Source: Denitratisoma oestradiolicum
Lineage (GTDB): Bacteria > Pseudomonadota > Gammaproteobacteria > Burkholderiales > Rhodocyclaceae
NCBI RefSeq assembly: GCF_902813185.1
Contig: NZ_LR778301.1
Span: 3,886,001 to 3,950,000, forward strand
Reading direction: 5' to 3'
DNA: 64,000 nucleotides
How positions within the stretch are numbered: position 1 is the first letter of the stretch; every line of letters starts with the position of its first letter. Position numbers and translations under genes: made by a program. The notes beneath the pieces were generated by a model, which was not told the DNA's origin, searched no databases, and saw only the letters and a list, made by a program, of their open reading frames with translations. Positions 8,050-16,372 of this stretch are shown piece after piece.

Positions 8050-9060
8050 TTAAGTTGTCCAGATTTTGCGGGCGCATTCCGGCGCCGTGCTGTGCTGGCG
8101 ACCCGCCGCGGCCGAGGGATTGACGGTGCCGCGGACGGCGATATCAATCGTTCCGCTTGCCGAACATTCGGCTGGCGTTGACTCGTGGTCGAGCAGGAAA
8201 TCCCGGACCAGCGCGGCGGCGCTTTCGGGGTCCTCCTGCATGAAGCAGTGCCCGCCGGCGACCTGCCGGATTTGGATTTGCGCGTTCAGCGCGGCGGCCC
8301 GATGCGCTGCCGGTCCGACAAAGGGCATGGTGTGCGTGCCATGGGCGATCAAGGTCGGCACCTGGATGCGTGCGATCGAGCGCCAAAGGCCGCGTGGACC
8401 TGAGCTGAAGACGCGAGCCTCGGTCTCGGGATGGCATTTGAGTTCCACGCCCCCGTCCGTGCTGTCGCGCAGCGCATGTTCGACGAAGGCCACCAAGGCG
8501 TCGTCGCTCCAGCCCCGATAGGCGCCGCGTCCCTGCAGGGATTGCAATGCCGCGGCGCGGCTCGGCCAGTGTCGGCGCCGGCGCAGCGTGGCCCGCGCCA
8601 GCGGCACGAAGCGGCCCATCCGCAGCAGATTCACCAGCGCCATCGACGCCGCCATGCCGCGCGAGAACAGTACCGGATCGAGCAGCACGGCACGCTGGAA
8701 CGGCTGCTCAGCCTGCGCCAACAGCAGCGTCGTCAACACGCCGCCGAAGCTGTGGCCGACGGCGAATAGCGGCACCGCGCCGAACGCATGGCGATGGGCG
8801 GCAAACGCCTCCAGCGCCAGGCGGGCGCTGTGGTTCCAGCCCGGAAAGCGGGTTCCCGGATCGCTGTCGCCGTGGCCCGCCACGTCCGACAGCCACAAGT
8901 CGAAATCCTCGGCGAGCCGCCTCAGCATCGGCTCGTAGACCCGCCCGCAAAAACCGTTGCCGTGCAGGAAATGGATGACCGGTTTGCCGCTGGGCGGCGT
9001 CAGCCATCCTCTGAGCGTCAATTCTGGGCCCCGCAGGGTATGTGACCAGGGACGAAACAT
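8050..9060 (-). CDS. Alpha/beta hydrolase
   Basis: A 336-residue alpha/beta-hydrolase fold protein with the oxyanion segment FLHGNGFCG, the nucleophile elbow GHSFGG, an Asp-containing strand and a late catalytic-type histidine in GGHCFMQEDP. The C-terminal 40 residues after the fold look unstructured and may be an extension created by a shifted stop. No good ribosome-binding site is seen before the ATG at 9060; a TATACT hexamer lies just upstream, so a leaderless message is possible. Likely an esterase, lactonase or C-C hydrolase of the adjacent catabolic cluster; the substrate is unknown. Confidence 0.8.
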   Translation of the reverse strand: MFRPWSHTLRGPELTLRGWLTPPSGKPVIHFLHGNGFCGRVYEPMLRRLAEDFDLWLSDVAGHGDSDPGTRFPGWNHSARLALEAFAAHRHAFGAVPLFAVGHSFGGVLTTLLLAQAEQPFQRAVLLDPVLFSRGMAASMALVNLLRMGRFVPLARATLRRRRHWPSRAAALQSLQGRGAYRGWSDDALVAFVEHALRDSTDGGVELKCHPETEARVFSSGPRGLWRSIARIQVPTLIAHGTHTMPFVGPAAHRAAALNAQIQIRQVAGGHCFMQEDPESAAALVRDFLLDHESTPAECSASGTIDIAVRGTVNPSAAAGRQHSTAPECARKIWTT

Positions 9061-9130
9061 GGGGTGCGAGTATAGAGATGGCGAACGTCTCTTCAGGGTT
9101 GCGGATTCAACTGATCGCGGCCGGCTGACG

Positions 9131-9247
9131 GCATGTGGCTGCCGATGCGATCTTCATCATCAATCTGCTTCTGGGCTGGACGCTGTTCTTCTGGTTTTGG
9201 ATGCTGGTTGATGGGCTGTTCGGCCATGCCCGCGAGAGAAGGGAATA
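9131..9247 (+). pseudogene. Fragment of a superinfection-immunity-like membrane protein
   Basis: Between a TGA at 9128 and a TAA at 9245 the frame reads AIFIINLLLGWTLFFWFWML then VDGLFGHARERRE. The IFIINLLLGWT block is the hallmark of the small superinfection immunity (Imm) membrane protein family. The upstream transmembrane part is missing and only a GTG at 9137 could start translation, so this is probably a decayed gene; a 37-residue membrane peptide is an alternative. Confidence 0.4.
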
Positions 9248-9291
9248 AGGGGCAGGCCGAGCTTTCCTGCCCCACGCTGCCGCTTCGACTC

Positions 9292-10320
9292 CTACGACAA
9301 CCGTGCCCGGATCGCCTCGATGGCTTTCCCATGGGCGGCATCGTGGCCGGGATCGTTGGGCACGGTCAGGGTGATCCGCTGTACCAGGCCTTCGAAGCGG
9401 GAAGCCAGGGCCTCGGGCAGTTCATCGTAGCGACCAGTGACCAGGAACTCGTCCAGCACCTCGTCGGTCAACGCGCCGGCCATGTCCTTCCAGCGGCCTT
9501 CCCGGGTCATCTGCAACAGGTTCTTGCCCACATCCTTCCAGCCGAAGAGTTCCAGGCTGGGCCAGTAGGCCGGGGTGGAAAAGAGGAAGGCCAGGGTGCC
9601 GCGGAAGCGCTCCCGCTCGGCCTTCACCGTGGCGTCGTCGGGGCCGCAGGCCACCAGCTCGTTGGCGCAGACCATGGGCGGCTTCAGGGCCGGGGCACGT
9701 TTCACCACGCCTTCGGCGATGCGGGGCAGGATGGCTTCACGCAGGTAGCGGGCCGAGGTGTTGGTGGGGTGGGTGTGCATGCCGTCGGCGGCGGAACCCA
9801 CCAGGTTCAGCATCTTCGGTCCCACGGCACCCAACATGATGGGTACGTCGGGCGCGTCGATGGGGCCGGGATTGAAGAAGGGCTGGAGCCGGGTGAACTT
9901 GTAGTACTCGCCGACGAAGTTGAGGGGCTCCCGGGTGCGGAAGCTCTTGAAGATGGCCCGCAGGGCGCCCAGGTATTCCGCCATGCCGGCAGCGGGAGGC
10001 AGCCAGCGCGCCGAATAGCGGTCCTCGATGTTCTGCTGGATCTGGGTGCCCAGGCCCAGCTCGAAACGGCCGCCGGACATTTTTTGCAGATCCCAGGCGG
10101 CCAGGGCCACGTTCATGGGGCTGCGGGGAAAGGCCACCAGCACCGAGATGCCGACTTTCAGACGGGTGGTGGCGGCCAGGGCCTGACAGGCCAGCAGCAT
10201 GCCGTCGTGGATGGCGTCGGGGACAAAGATGCCGTCGTAGCCCATGGCCTCGACGCGGCGGGCGAAGGCGCCGATGGTTTCCAGACCCTGGGTTTCGGGG
10301 GTTGCGGCGAAAATTTCCAT
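9292..10320 (-). CDS. LLM-class flavin-dependent oxidoreductase
   Basis: A 342-residue luciferase-like monooxygenase-fold protein (F420/FMN-dependent family). It starts MEIFAATPETQGL, with MGYDGIFVPDAIHDG, RLKVGISVLVAFPRSP and GGRFELGLGTQ typical of the barrel's flavin-binding strands. The ATG at 10320 follows AGGAAA by 7 nt; a longer frame to 10359 lacks support. Enzymes of this class oxidise or hydride-transfer cyclic alcohols, ketones or thioesters. It ends the minus-strand SDR/enoyl-CoA hydratase run and is separated from the SDR upstream by a palindromic repeat. Its own 3' end is duplicated as a remnant at 311-451. Confidence 0.85.
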   Translation of the reverse strand: MEIFAATPETQGLETIGAFARRVEAMGYDGIFVPDAIHDGMLLACQALAATTRLKVGISVLVAFPRSPMNVALAAWDLQKMSGGRFELGLGTQIQQNIEDRYSARWLPPAAGMAEYLGALRAIFKSFRTREPLNFVGEYYKFTRLQPFFNPGPIDAPDVPIMLGAVGPKMLNLVGSAADGMHTHPTNTSARYLREAILPRIAEGVVKRAPALKPPMVCANELVACGPDDATVKAERERFRGTLAFLFSTPAYWPSLELFGWKDVGKNLLQMTREGRWKDMAGALTDEVLDEFLVTGRYDELPEALASRFEGLVQRITLTVPNDPGHDAAHGKAIEAIRARLS

Positions 10321-10411
10321 GATGAGATTTCCTGAGAGGGTTTCCGTGAAACAGCCCATTGAAACAACAAGTCAAACATTCGAGCGTAGCGCGCCAATAC
10401 CATCACTTCTT

Positions 10412-10512
10412 CGTCATTCCGGGGCCGCGTAGCGGAACCCGGAATCCAGAAAATCCATCCGGGCACCTCTGGATTCCGGGCTCTGCCCTCGCGGGCAGCC
10501 CCGGAATGACGA
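10412..10512. repeat. GTCATTCCGG-type palindromic repeat
   Basis: cgtcattccggggccgcgta opens and ccccggaatgacg closes a roughly 100-bp double palindrome lying between the SDR and the LLM gene. It could fold into two hairpins in the message. Confidence 0.8.
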
Positions 10513-10528
10513 TGGCGCAGTAGTAGGT

Positions 10529-11353
10529 TCAGCGTTCTTTGTCTTTGCTGATGTTGGGTCCCGCCGAGCCCAGGGCCCGGGTCTGGGCATAGGTCGGCGT
10601 ATGGGCCAGGAGGCCGCCATCCACGGGCATCACGTGGGCATTGACGAAACTGGCGGCATCGGAGGCCAGGAAGATCACCGCATTGGCGATGTCGGCCGGG
10701 GTGCCGGGCCGGGGGCTGAGAATGTTTTCTGCATCGATGCGAATCTGCTCCGTGGGGAACACGGCGGCCAGCCGGTCGTGGAGGATCAGGCCGGGGGCGA
10801 TGGCATTGCAGCGGATGCCCTGGGCGCCGTAGAGGGTGGCCACGGAGCGGGTCAGGGAGATAACAGCGGCCTTGGCGGCGCTGTAGGCCGGGATGCCCAG
10901 CTGCCCGGAGAGGGCGGCGCCGGAGGTGATGTTGACGATGGCACCGCCGCCTCGCTTGAGCAGTTCGGGAATCCCATGCTTGCAGCACAGCATCGGCGCC
11001 CGGGCATTCAGGGCCATGGTGGCGTCCCAGAGATCCGCCTCCATGGACAGGATGTCCCGGTCCTTGGCGAAGCTGTTGCCGCAGTTGTTCACCAGCACGT
11101 CCAGGCCGCCGAAGGCTGCCACCGTGGCCCGCACCAGTTCGCGGATGTCGTCTTCCCGGGTGACATCGGCACATACCGCGATGGCCTCGCCGCCCGCCTG
11201 CTTCACCTGGGCCAGGGTTTCCGCCAGGTTGGCCTCATGGATGTCGCTGATGGCCACCCGGGCTCCCGCCGCGGCCAGCATCAGGGCCGTGGGCCGACCG
11301 ATGCCGCCGCCGGCGCCGGTGAGGATGACGGATTTGCCTTCGAGGGCCCTCAT
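10529..11353 (-). CDS. SDR family oxidoreductase
   Basis: A 274-residue classical SDR with TGAGGGIG at residues 12-19, NNCG at 89-92 and the catalytic Ser144, Tyr157 and Lys161 (AYSAAK). The ATG at 11351-11353 overlaps the TGA of the upstream enoyl-CoA hydratase as ATGA, so translation is coupled. The last 25 residues after the DGG cofactor-loop end are a non-conserved tail. It probably oxidises a hydroxyacyl-CoA or ring alcohol in the same pathway as the hydratase, by operon context only. Confidence 0.88.
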   Translation of the reverse strand: MRALEGKSVILTGAGGGIGRPTALMLAAAGARVAISDIHEANLAETLAQVKQAGGEAIAVCADVTREDDIRELVRATVAAFGGLDVLVNNCGNSFAKDRDILSMEADLWDATMALNARAPMLCCKHGIPELLKRGGGAIVNITSGAALSGQLGIPAYSAAKAAVISLTRSVATLYGAQGIRCNAIAPGLILHDRLAAVFPTEQIRIDAENILSPRPGTPADIANAVIFLASDAASFVNAHVMPVDGGLLAHTPTYAQTRALGSAGPNISKDKER

Positions 11354-12135
11354 TTGCCTTGCTCCCGGCCCCGGTTGAACACCCCCTCGCGGCGGGTGGC
11401 GATGGTGGCGGCGCTGACCTGCTTGGCCGATTCGATGCCGGCCAGCTTCTCGGCCTTCAGGGCATCGGGCAGGTGCATGCCATAGCCGTCGTCGATCAGC
11501 TTTTTGTAGCCCTTCAGCACGTGGGGCACGCAGCTGGCCATCTGTTGGGCCATCGTCATGCAGGTGGGCAGCAGTTCCTCCGGCGCCACCACGCGGTTGG
11601 CCAGGCCCCATTCATAGGCCTGGGCGGCGGTGACGGTGTTGCCGGTGAAGCTGATTTCCTTGGCGCGGTTGATGCCGATCAGGCGCGGCAGGCGCACCGA
11701 GAGGCCCCAGCCGGGCAGGATGCCGACCCGGGCGTGGGTGTCGGCGAACTTGGCGTTGGTCGAGGCGATGATGAAGTCGCAGGCCAGGGCCAGTTCGAAG
11801 CCGGCGGTGACGGCGTGGCCGTTCACCGCGGCGATCACCGGACCCTCGAATTCGGCAATGGCCTCGGCCATGTCCTGGCCCACCACGCTCTTGTCGAAGC
11901 CCGAGGCGTCGTCGCCGCCGCTGCTCAGTTCCTTCAGGTCCATGCCGGCGCAAAACGCCCGGCCAGCGCCGGTGATGATGGCGGCGCGGATCTCGGGATC
12001 GGCCTGAAGATCACGGAAGGCCTGGCCCAGAGCCAGACGCAGCTCGGCGGAGAAGGCGTTCATGGCATCGGGCCGGTTGAGGGTCACGATGCCCACCGGG
12101 CCTTCTTTTTGCAGCAGCAATACGGGTTCGGACAT
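11350..12135 (-). CDS. Enoyl-CoA hydratase/isomerase (crotonase family)
   Basis: A 261-residue crotonase. It starts MSEPVLLLQKEGPVGIVTLNRP. The oxyanion-hole strand AFCAGMDLKEL and the second block AVNGHAVTAGFELALACD carry the family signature. The ATG at 12135 is preceded by AGGAG at 6 nt; the 19 codons upstream are discarded. The residue pattern fits a hydratase of an alpha,beta-unsaturated acyl-CoA, but isomerases share it. It is coupled to the following SDR by a 4-nt overlap and is preceded by an intergenic palindromic repeat. Confidence 0.88.
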   Translation of the reverse strand: MSEPVLLLQKEGPVGIVTLNRPDAMNAFSAELRLALGQAFRDLQADPEIRAAIITGAGRAFCAGMDLKELSSGGDDASGFDKSVVGQDMAEAIAEFEGPVIAAVNGHAVTAGFELALACDFIIASTNAKFADTHARVGILPGWGLSVRLPRLIGINRAKEISFTGNTVTAAQAYEWGLANRVVAPEELLPTCMTMAQQMASCVPHVLKGYKKLIDDGYGMHLPDALKAEKLAGIESAKQVSAATIATRREGVFNRGREQGK

Positions 12136-12191
12136 GGGGTGCTCCTGGGAATGCGGGATGACGTGTTGGATCAGGGATAGGGAAACGAACA

Positions 12192-12297
12192 AGTCCCCAT
12201 CCGTTCGGGCTGAGCCTGTCGAAGCCCTTGATTTTTCCGGGCGCGCACTTCGACAAGCCTGTCCTGAGCGAAGACGAAGGGCTCAGTGCGAACGGAC
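12192..12297. repeat. Second palindromic repeat family (CCGTTCG...CGAACGG)
   Basis: The segment opens with ccgttcgggctgagcctgtc and closes with gggctcagtgcgaacggac; internal TCGAAG and CTTCGA arms also pair. It differs from the GTCATTCCGG family and matches the common proteobacterial intergenic repeat built on ttcgacaggctcagcccgaa. It ends at the base before the stop codon of the next SDR. Confidence 0.8.
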
Positions 12298-13140
12298 TTA
12301 ATCAGTGTTTCCATAAGTGATGCCCCGGCTCTTGAAAAAGCCCGGGGAGCCGATCAGGGTGCCGGCCAACTCGTTCGCCTCGGGCCGGGTGGCGAGCCAA
12401 GCCACCACGTCGCCGGTGGTTTCGGGGGTGGTGGCGTGGCGGTTGAAGTCGGCCGCAGATTCGGCACCAAACATGGCCACGGTGGCTTCGGTCACGGTGT
12501 AGCCCGGCTCCACGTTGAAGGCCCGGATGCCATCCTTGGCGTGCTCCACATGAATGAATTCGGCGATGCGGTGGAAGCCGGATTTCGGCGCGCCGTAGAC
12601 AAAGCCCCAGCCGCCCTTGCCCGGTGGCGCGGGCGGGGGCGAGACGGCAGCGTTGGAGCTGAGACTGATGTAGGTGCCGCCCCCCTGCTTGATCATCACC
12701 GGCAGCACCAGACGGGCCAGGTAGGCCTGGTTCACCAGATTGCCCAGCACGCTCTTTTCCAGTTGGTCGAAGCTGAAGTCGGCGAAGGCGAACATCAGTC
12801 CCGGCCCCTGGTAGAGGGCGTTGTTCAACAGGAGATCGATGCGGCCCCACTGGGCCAGGGTCTGCTCCACCACCGCGTCCATAGTGCTGCGGTCGAGCAC
12901 GTCCATCACCACCGGCAGGGCTTCCCGGCCCAGGGCGCGGATGGCGGCAGCCGTGGTCTCCAGACTGCCGGGCACGGCCACCTGCTGGCCATCGGCGGCG
13001 TAGGGCATGGTCGCCGTGCCTTCGCCTTCCTTGACGGTGCGGCCGGTGATGACCACATCGAAGCCTTCCCGGGCCAGGCTGATGGCGGCGGCCTTGCCGA
13101 TGCCACGGGTGGCGCCAGTGACGATTGCAACTTTGCGCAT
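12298..13140 (-). CDS. SDR family oxidoreductase
   Basis: A 280-residue SDR with TGATRGIG at residues 8-15, LNNA in place of the usual NNAG, Ser161/162 and the Tyr182/Lys186 pair (YGAPK). It carries a 10-residue Pro/Gly-rich insertion (SPPPAPPGKGGWGF) before the active tyrosine that is uncommon in classical SDRs. AAGGA precedes the ATG at 13140. It is co-directional with the SDR at 13165-14001 (24 bp apart) in the catabolic cluster; the substrate is unknown. Confidence 0.85.
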   Translation of the reverse strand: MRKVAIVTGATRGIGKAAAISLAREGFDVVITGRTVKEGEGTATMPYAADGQQVAVPGSLETTAAAIRALGREALPVVMDVLDRSTMDAVVEQTLAQWGRIDLLLNNALYQGPGLMFAFADFSFDQLEKSVLGNLVNQAYLARLVLPVMIKQGGGTYISLSSNAAVSPPPAPPGKGGWGFVYGAPKSGFHRIAEFIHVEHAKDGIRAFNVEPGYTVTEATVAMFGAESAADFNRHATTPETTGDVVAWLATRPEANELAGTLIGSPGFFKSRGITYGNTD

Positions 13141-13164
13141 TGTTTGTCCTTTACAGATTCAGGT

Positions 13165-14001
13165 TCAGAAGGCCATGCCGTTGCCGGTGATCACCGGCAC
13201 GTTGGTCCAGCCCCCCTGGGGAGTGCGGTACCAGCCACCGGCCGCCAGAGCGCCGCCGTCCAGGTTGATGGTGGTGCCGCTGACCCAGCCGGAGAGTGGA
13301 CTGGCGAGGAACAGGGCGCAGCCTGCCGCGTCCGCCGGGGTGCCGAAGCGGCCCAGGGGAATCCAGCGGGCGATGTGTTCCTGGTACTGGGGCGGAATCC
13401 AGACCGAGGGCTGGACCTGCTCCGATTCGGTGGTCTCCGGGGCGATCCCATTGACCCGGATGCCGCTCTGGCCCAGTTCCACCGCCAGACTCTTGGTGAA
13501 GCCGACGATGCCGGCCTTGAAGGCGGAATAGACGATGTTGATGGGGATGCCGCGGAAGGCCTCGATGGAGGAGATGCTGATGATGCTGCCGCCGGGGCCG
13601 CTCTTTTTCATCAAGGGCAGGGCGCTGCGGGTGACCTGGAAGATCTGCCGCAGGTTGATGGAAAACAGCGCGTCGAAATCCTCGTCGCTGTAGTCCTCCA
13701 GAGGCTTGACGATACCGAGGAAGTCGCCCACGTTATTCACCAGCACGTCGAGCCGGCCGTGGCGGGCCTCCACCTCGGCGATCAGGGCTTTGACCTGGGC
13801 GCTGTCGCGCACGTCGGTCACCGACACCAGGGCTTCCTGGCCCAGGGCGGCGCGGGTGGCTGCGGCCCGGGTGGGATCGATCTCCGCCACTACCACCTTG
13901 GCGCCGCACTGGTCGAAGGCTTCCGCGATACCGCGGCCGATGCCGCCACCGCCGCCAGTGACCAGCACTACCTTGCCGCTGAAATCGAGGGCGTTTTTCA
14001 T
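13165..14001 (-). CDS. SDR family oxidoreductase
   Basis: A 278-residue SDR with TGGGGGIG at residues 15-22, NNVG at 89-92, Ser144/145 and catalytic Tyr158 and Lys162 (VYSAFK). Two ATGs (14007 and 14001) are possible; the second is favoured because AAAGG then lies 6 nt away. In either case the stop of the upstream LLM gene overlaps or touches the start, so translation is coupled. A 30-residue Gly/Trp/Pro-rich tail follows the DGG element. It probably acts on the product or substrate of the LLM enzyme. Confidence 0.86.
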   Translation of the reverse strand: MKNALDFSGKVVLVTGGGGGIGRGIAEAFDQCGAKVVVAEIDPTRAAATRAALGQEALVSVTDVRDSAQVKALIAEVEARHGRLDVLVNNVGDFLGIVKPLEDYSDEDFDALFSINLRQIFQVTRSALPLMKKSGPGGSIISISSIEAFRGIPINIVYSAFKAGIVGFTKSLAVELGQSGIRVNGIAPETTESEQVQPSVWIPPQYQEHIARWIPLGRFGTPADAAGCALFLASPLSGWVSGTTINLDGGALAAGGWYRTPQGGWTNVPVITGNGMAF

Positions 14002-14003
14002 GC

Positions 14004-14894
14004 TCATCCTTTCACCGTGGCCAGGGCCTGATCGAGGAAGCCTTCCATGTCCTCGGGGCCGCGGCAGTAGACCAGGGGCAGGATTTCCACCATGGTGATG
14101 CCCGCCGCCTTCAGGGCGGGAATCTGGGCCAGGGCTGCGGTGAGGTCCGGCGTGCCGTCGGCACGGAATACATTCGGCAGCACCACCCGGCTCTGGAAAC
14201 CGGTGAAGTCCCGGCCCCGGGCGTCAAAGGCGGCGCGGATGTCGGTGAGTGCCGTGGTCAGGGCCTTGGGGTTTTGCAGCATGGGTATCCAGCCATCGGC
14301 CAGCTCCGCCATGCGCTGGCAGTTGCGGGGCGTGGGCGCGACGCCCATCCAGATGGGCAGGCGGGGCTGCACCGGCCGGGGCCACTGGTGGATGCGTTCC
14401 AGTTGCACGGTCTCGCCCTGGAAGCTCACGGGGGCGTCGGACCAGAGGGCCCGGCAGACCCGCACCTGCTCATCCATGATGCGGTAGCGCTTGTCGAAGT
14501 CGATGCCGGCGGCCTCGTATTCCTCCCGTTGCCAGCCGGTGCCGATACCGATTTCCACCCGGCCCCGGGACATCACGTCCAGGGTCGCCAACTGCTTGGC
14601 CAGCAGCACGGCGGGGCGCAGGGGCGAGATCAGGATGCCGGTGGACAGGCGGATGCGCTCCGTGGCGCCGGCAATGGCGGCCAGCACGGTGATGGGCTCG
14701 TACCACGGGGTATCCAGGGGCGCAGGGAAGTCGCCATAAGGATAGCGATCCACTTGCTCTCCCATCACCACATGATCGGTCAGGCTCACCTGGTCCGCGC
14801 CCTTGCGGTCAGCGATGCGGATCACATCGACGACGGAGGAGAAATCCCCGCCGAACCAGTTCTGCAGGCCATAGAGGCCGATGGAAAGTCGCAT
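14004..14894 (-). CDS. LLM-class (F420-dependent-type) oxidoreductase
   Basis: A 296-residue luciferase-like barrel protein. It has VSLTDHVVMGEQ, RIRLSTGILISPLRPAVLLA, GRVEIGIGTGWQREEYEAAG and LPIWMGVAPTPRN, the strands that bind the flavin phosphate in F420/FMN LLM proteins. The name F420-dependent is conventional; in a betaproteobacterium FMN is the more likely cofactor. AGGAG precedes the ATG at 14894. It sits between two SDR genes in a tight minus-strand run, suggesting consecutive redox steps on one substrate. Confidence 0.86.
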   Translation of the reverse strand: MRLSIGLYGLQNWFGGDFSSVVDVIRIADRKGADQVSLTDHVVMGEQVDRYPYGDFPAPLDTPWYEPITVLAAIAGATERIRLSTGILISPLRPAVLLAKQLATLDVMSRGRVEIGIGTGWQREEYEAAGIDFDKRYRIMDEQVRVCRALWSDAPVSFQGETVQLERIHQWPRPVQPRLPIWMGVAPTPRNCQRMAELADGWIPMLQNPKALTTALTDIRAAFDARGRDFTGFQSRVVLPNVFRADGTPDLTAALAQIPALKAAGITMVEILPLVYCRGPEDMEGFLDQALATVKG

Positions 14895-14934
14895 GCTGTC
14901 TCCTGGAAATTGTTAGGGAGATACTGATTAAGTC

Positions 14935-15003
14935 CGTCACACCGGCGAAAGCCGGTGTCCATTGCGTTGATTTTCCTGGATTCCGGCGTTCGCCGGAATG
15001 ACG
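14935..15003. repeat. GTCATTCCGG-type palindromic repeat
   Basis: Two hairpin modules, gtcacaccggcgaaagccgg and attccggcgttcgccggaat, lie between the LLM gene and the upstream SDR gene. It belongs to the same family as the copies at 492 and 21716. Confidence 0.8.
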
Positions 15004-15031
15004 AATTGGGGCTCGTTCAGCGCATCGCTGC

Positions 15032-15787
15032 TTACCCCAGGAAGGCCTGGCCGCCGTCCAGGGCGATGCTCTGGCCATTCACGTAGCGGCAATCGTCGCT
15101 GCACAGGGTGGCGACGAAGCGGCCGATGTCGCCTTCGCATTCGCCGACCCGGCGCATGGGGATGGTGGCGAAGTAGGCGGCGGCTTCCGCCGGGCGGGCG
15201 GCGGCCCAGCCCTTGAGGCCTTCCGATTCGGCCAGGGGCAGGATCACGTTGGTGCGGATGCCGTCCTCGGCCCATTCGCAGGCGGCGGCCCGGGTCAGTT
15301 GGCGAATCGCTTCCTTGGTGGCGCCGTAGCAGCCATAGCCGGTGGAGTCCCAACGGCGCCCGGCGGCGCTGGCCAGGTTGATGATGTTGCCGTCGCCCTT
15401 GAGATAGGGGTAGCAGAGCTTCATCAGACGGAAGGTGGCCTGGGGGCCGGACTCCCAACCCGCCGTGAAGGCGTCGTCGGTGACCTGGTGCAGCTTGCCG
15501 TTGGGGACTTCCTGGGCGTTGTTGACCAGGATGTTGATGCCGCCGAAACGGGCCACCACGGCGGCTACGCACTGCTTGAGGGAAGCATCGCTCTTCACAT
15601 CGCACTCGATGGCCAGGGCCTCGCCCCCCCGGGACTCGATCTCGCGGCAGGCATCCTCCACCTTGGACAGGGTGCGTCCCGAGACCGCCACCCGGGCGCC
15701 CTCCGCTGCCAGAGCCAGGGCGATGCCCCGACCCACGCCCTGACCGCCGCCGGTCACCAATGCCACCTTGCCTGCCAGACGCTTCAT
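15032..15787 (-). CDS. SDR family oxidoreductase
   Basis: A 251-residue SDR with TGGGQGVG at residues 12-19, NNAQ at 89-92, Ser140 and catalytic Tyr154 and Lys158 (CYGATK). The C-terminus is the usual DGGQAFLG. AGGAG lies ahead of the ATG at 15787. It follows the SnoaL-like gene by 32 bp and probably shares its promoter, making it the second gene of the catabolic operon. The substrate is unknown. Confidence 0.87.
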   Translation of the reverse strand: MKRLAGKVALVTGGGQGVGRGIALALAAEGARVAVSGRTLSKVEDACREIESRGGEALAIECDVKSDASLKQCVAAVVARFGGINILVNNAQEVPNGKLHQVTDDAFTAGWESGPQATFRLMKLCYPYLKGDGNIINLASAAGRRWDSTGYGCYGATKEAIRQLTRAAACEWAEDGIRTNVILPLAESEGLKGWAAARPAEAAAYFATIPMRRVGECEGDIGRFVATLCSDDCRYVNGQSIALDGGQAFLG

Positions 15788-15819
15788 GAGTGTTTCTCCT
15801 ATGGTTGGATTTTTGTTTG

Positions 15820-16236
15820 TCAGGGCGCCAGGGGCACGGTCTCGATCAGCCCCACGTCCAGATGACGACGGACGAAGCGCCAGGCGCCATCCTCCCTTGT
15901 CAGTTCATCATCGTAACGGATATGCCAGTCGATCTTGATTCGCATATCGCCCTTGCGCTGGACGTGGGTGGCCAGGCAGTAGCAATAACCTTCGGCCCGA
16001 TCGCCCTGCACCTGGTACTCGTGGTTGTGCACCTTGTGCATGGTCCATTCGAACATGGCCGTCAGGGCATCCACATTCTGCTGGGCGTCCCGTACCTCGA
16101 AACCGGGGCCGGTGATATGGACCTGGCCGGGGCGGAAGCAACTGGCGAAGGCAGCCACGTCCCGCTGGTCGGCGGCCCGAGCGTAGCGGAACAGCAGATC
16201 CTGGATGGCGAAGCGATCCTCAATGTCTGGGCTCAA
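15820..16236 (-). CDS. SnoaL-like/NTF2-fold protein
   Basis: A 138-residue protein that starts MSPDIEDRFAIQDLLFRYAR and has FRPGQVHITGPG and EDGAWRFVRRHLDV. This is the layout of small NTF2-fold proteins related to SnoaL, scytalone dehydratase and ketosteroid isomerase. The start is a TTG with GGGGG about 7 nt upstream. Such proteins are cyclases, isomerases or dehydratases acting in the fold's pocket; the exact reaction is not evident. It heads the minus-strand SDR/LLM cluster and is divergent from the LysR gene at 16373, with a 136-bp gap that should hold both promoters. Confidence 0.75.
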   Translation of the reverse strand: MSPDIEDRFAIQDLLFRYARAADQRDVAAFASCFRPGQVHITGPGFEVRDAQQNVDALTAMFEWTMHKVHNHEYQVQGDRAEGYCYCLATHVQRKGDMRIKIDWHIRYDDELTREDGAWRFVRRHLDVGLIETVPLAP

Positions 16237-16372
16237 GGCAATCCCCCTCTTTTTCCGATAATGAGGCGCCAGTGTAGGGACAGGCCGTTAATCAATCAAA
16301 TGAAGAATTAGAATGCGACTCTATGAATGAGGCTGATAGTCATCGACCTTCGCCAAGCGATGGGAGCAAACC

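Noticed and set aside
12286..14031. 581-residue plus-strand reading frame
   Set aside because: It is antisense to two SDR genes whose motifs and start sites are clear.
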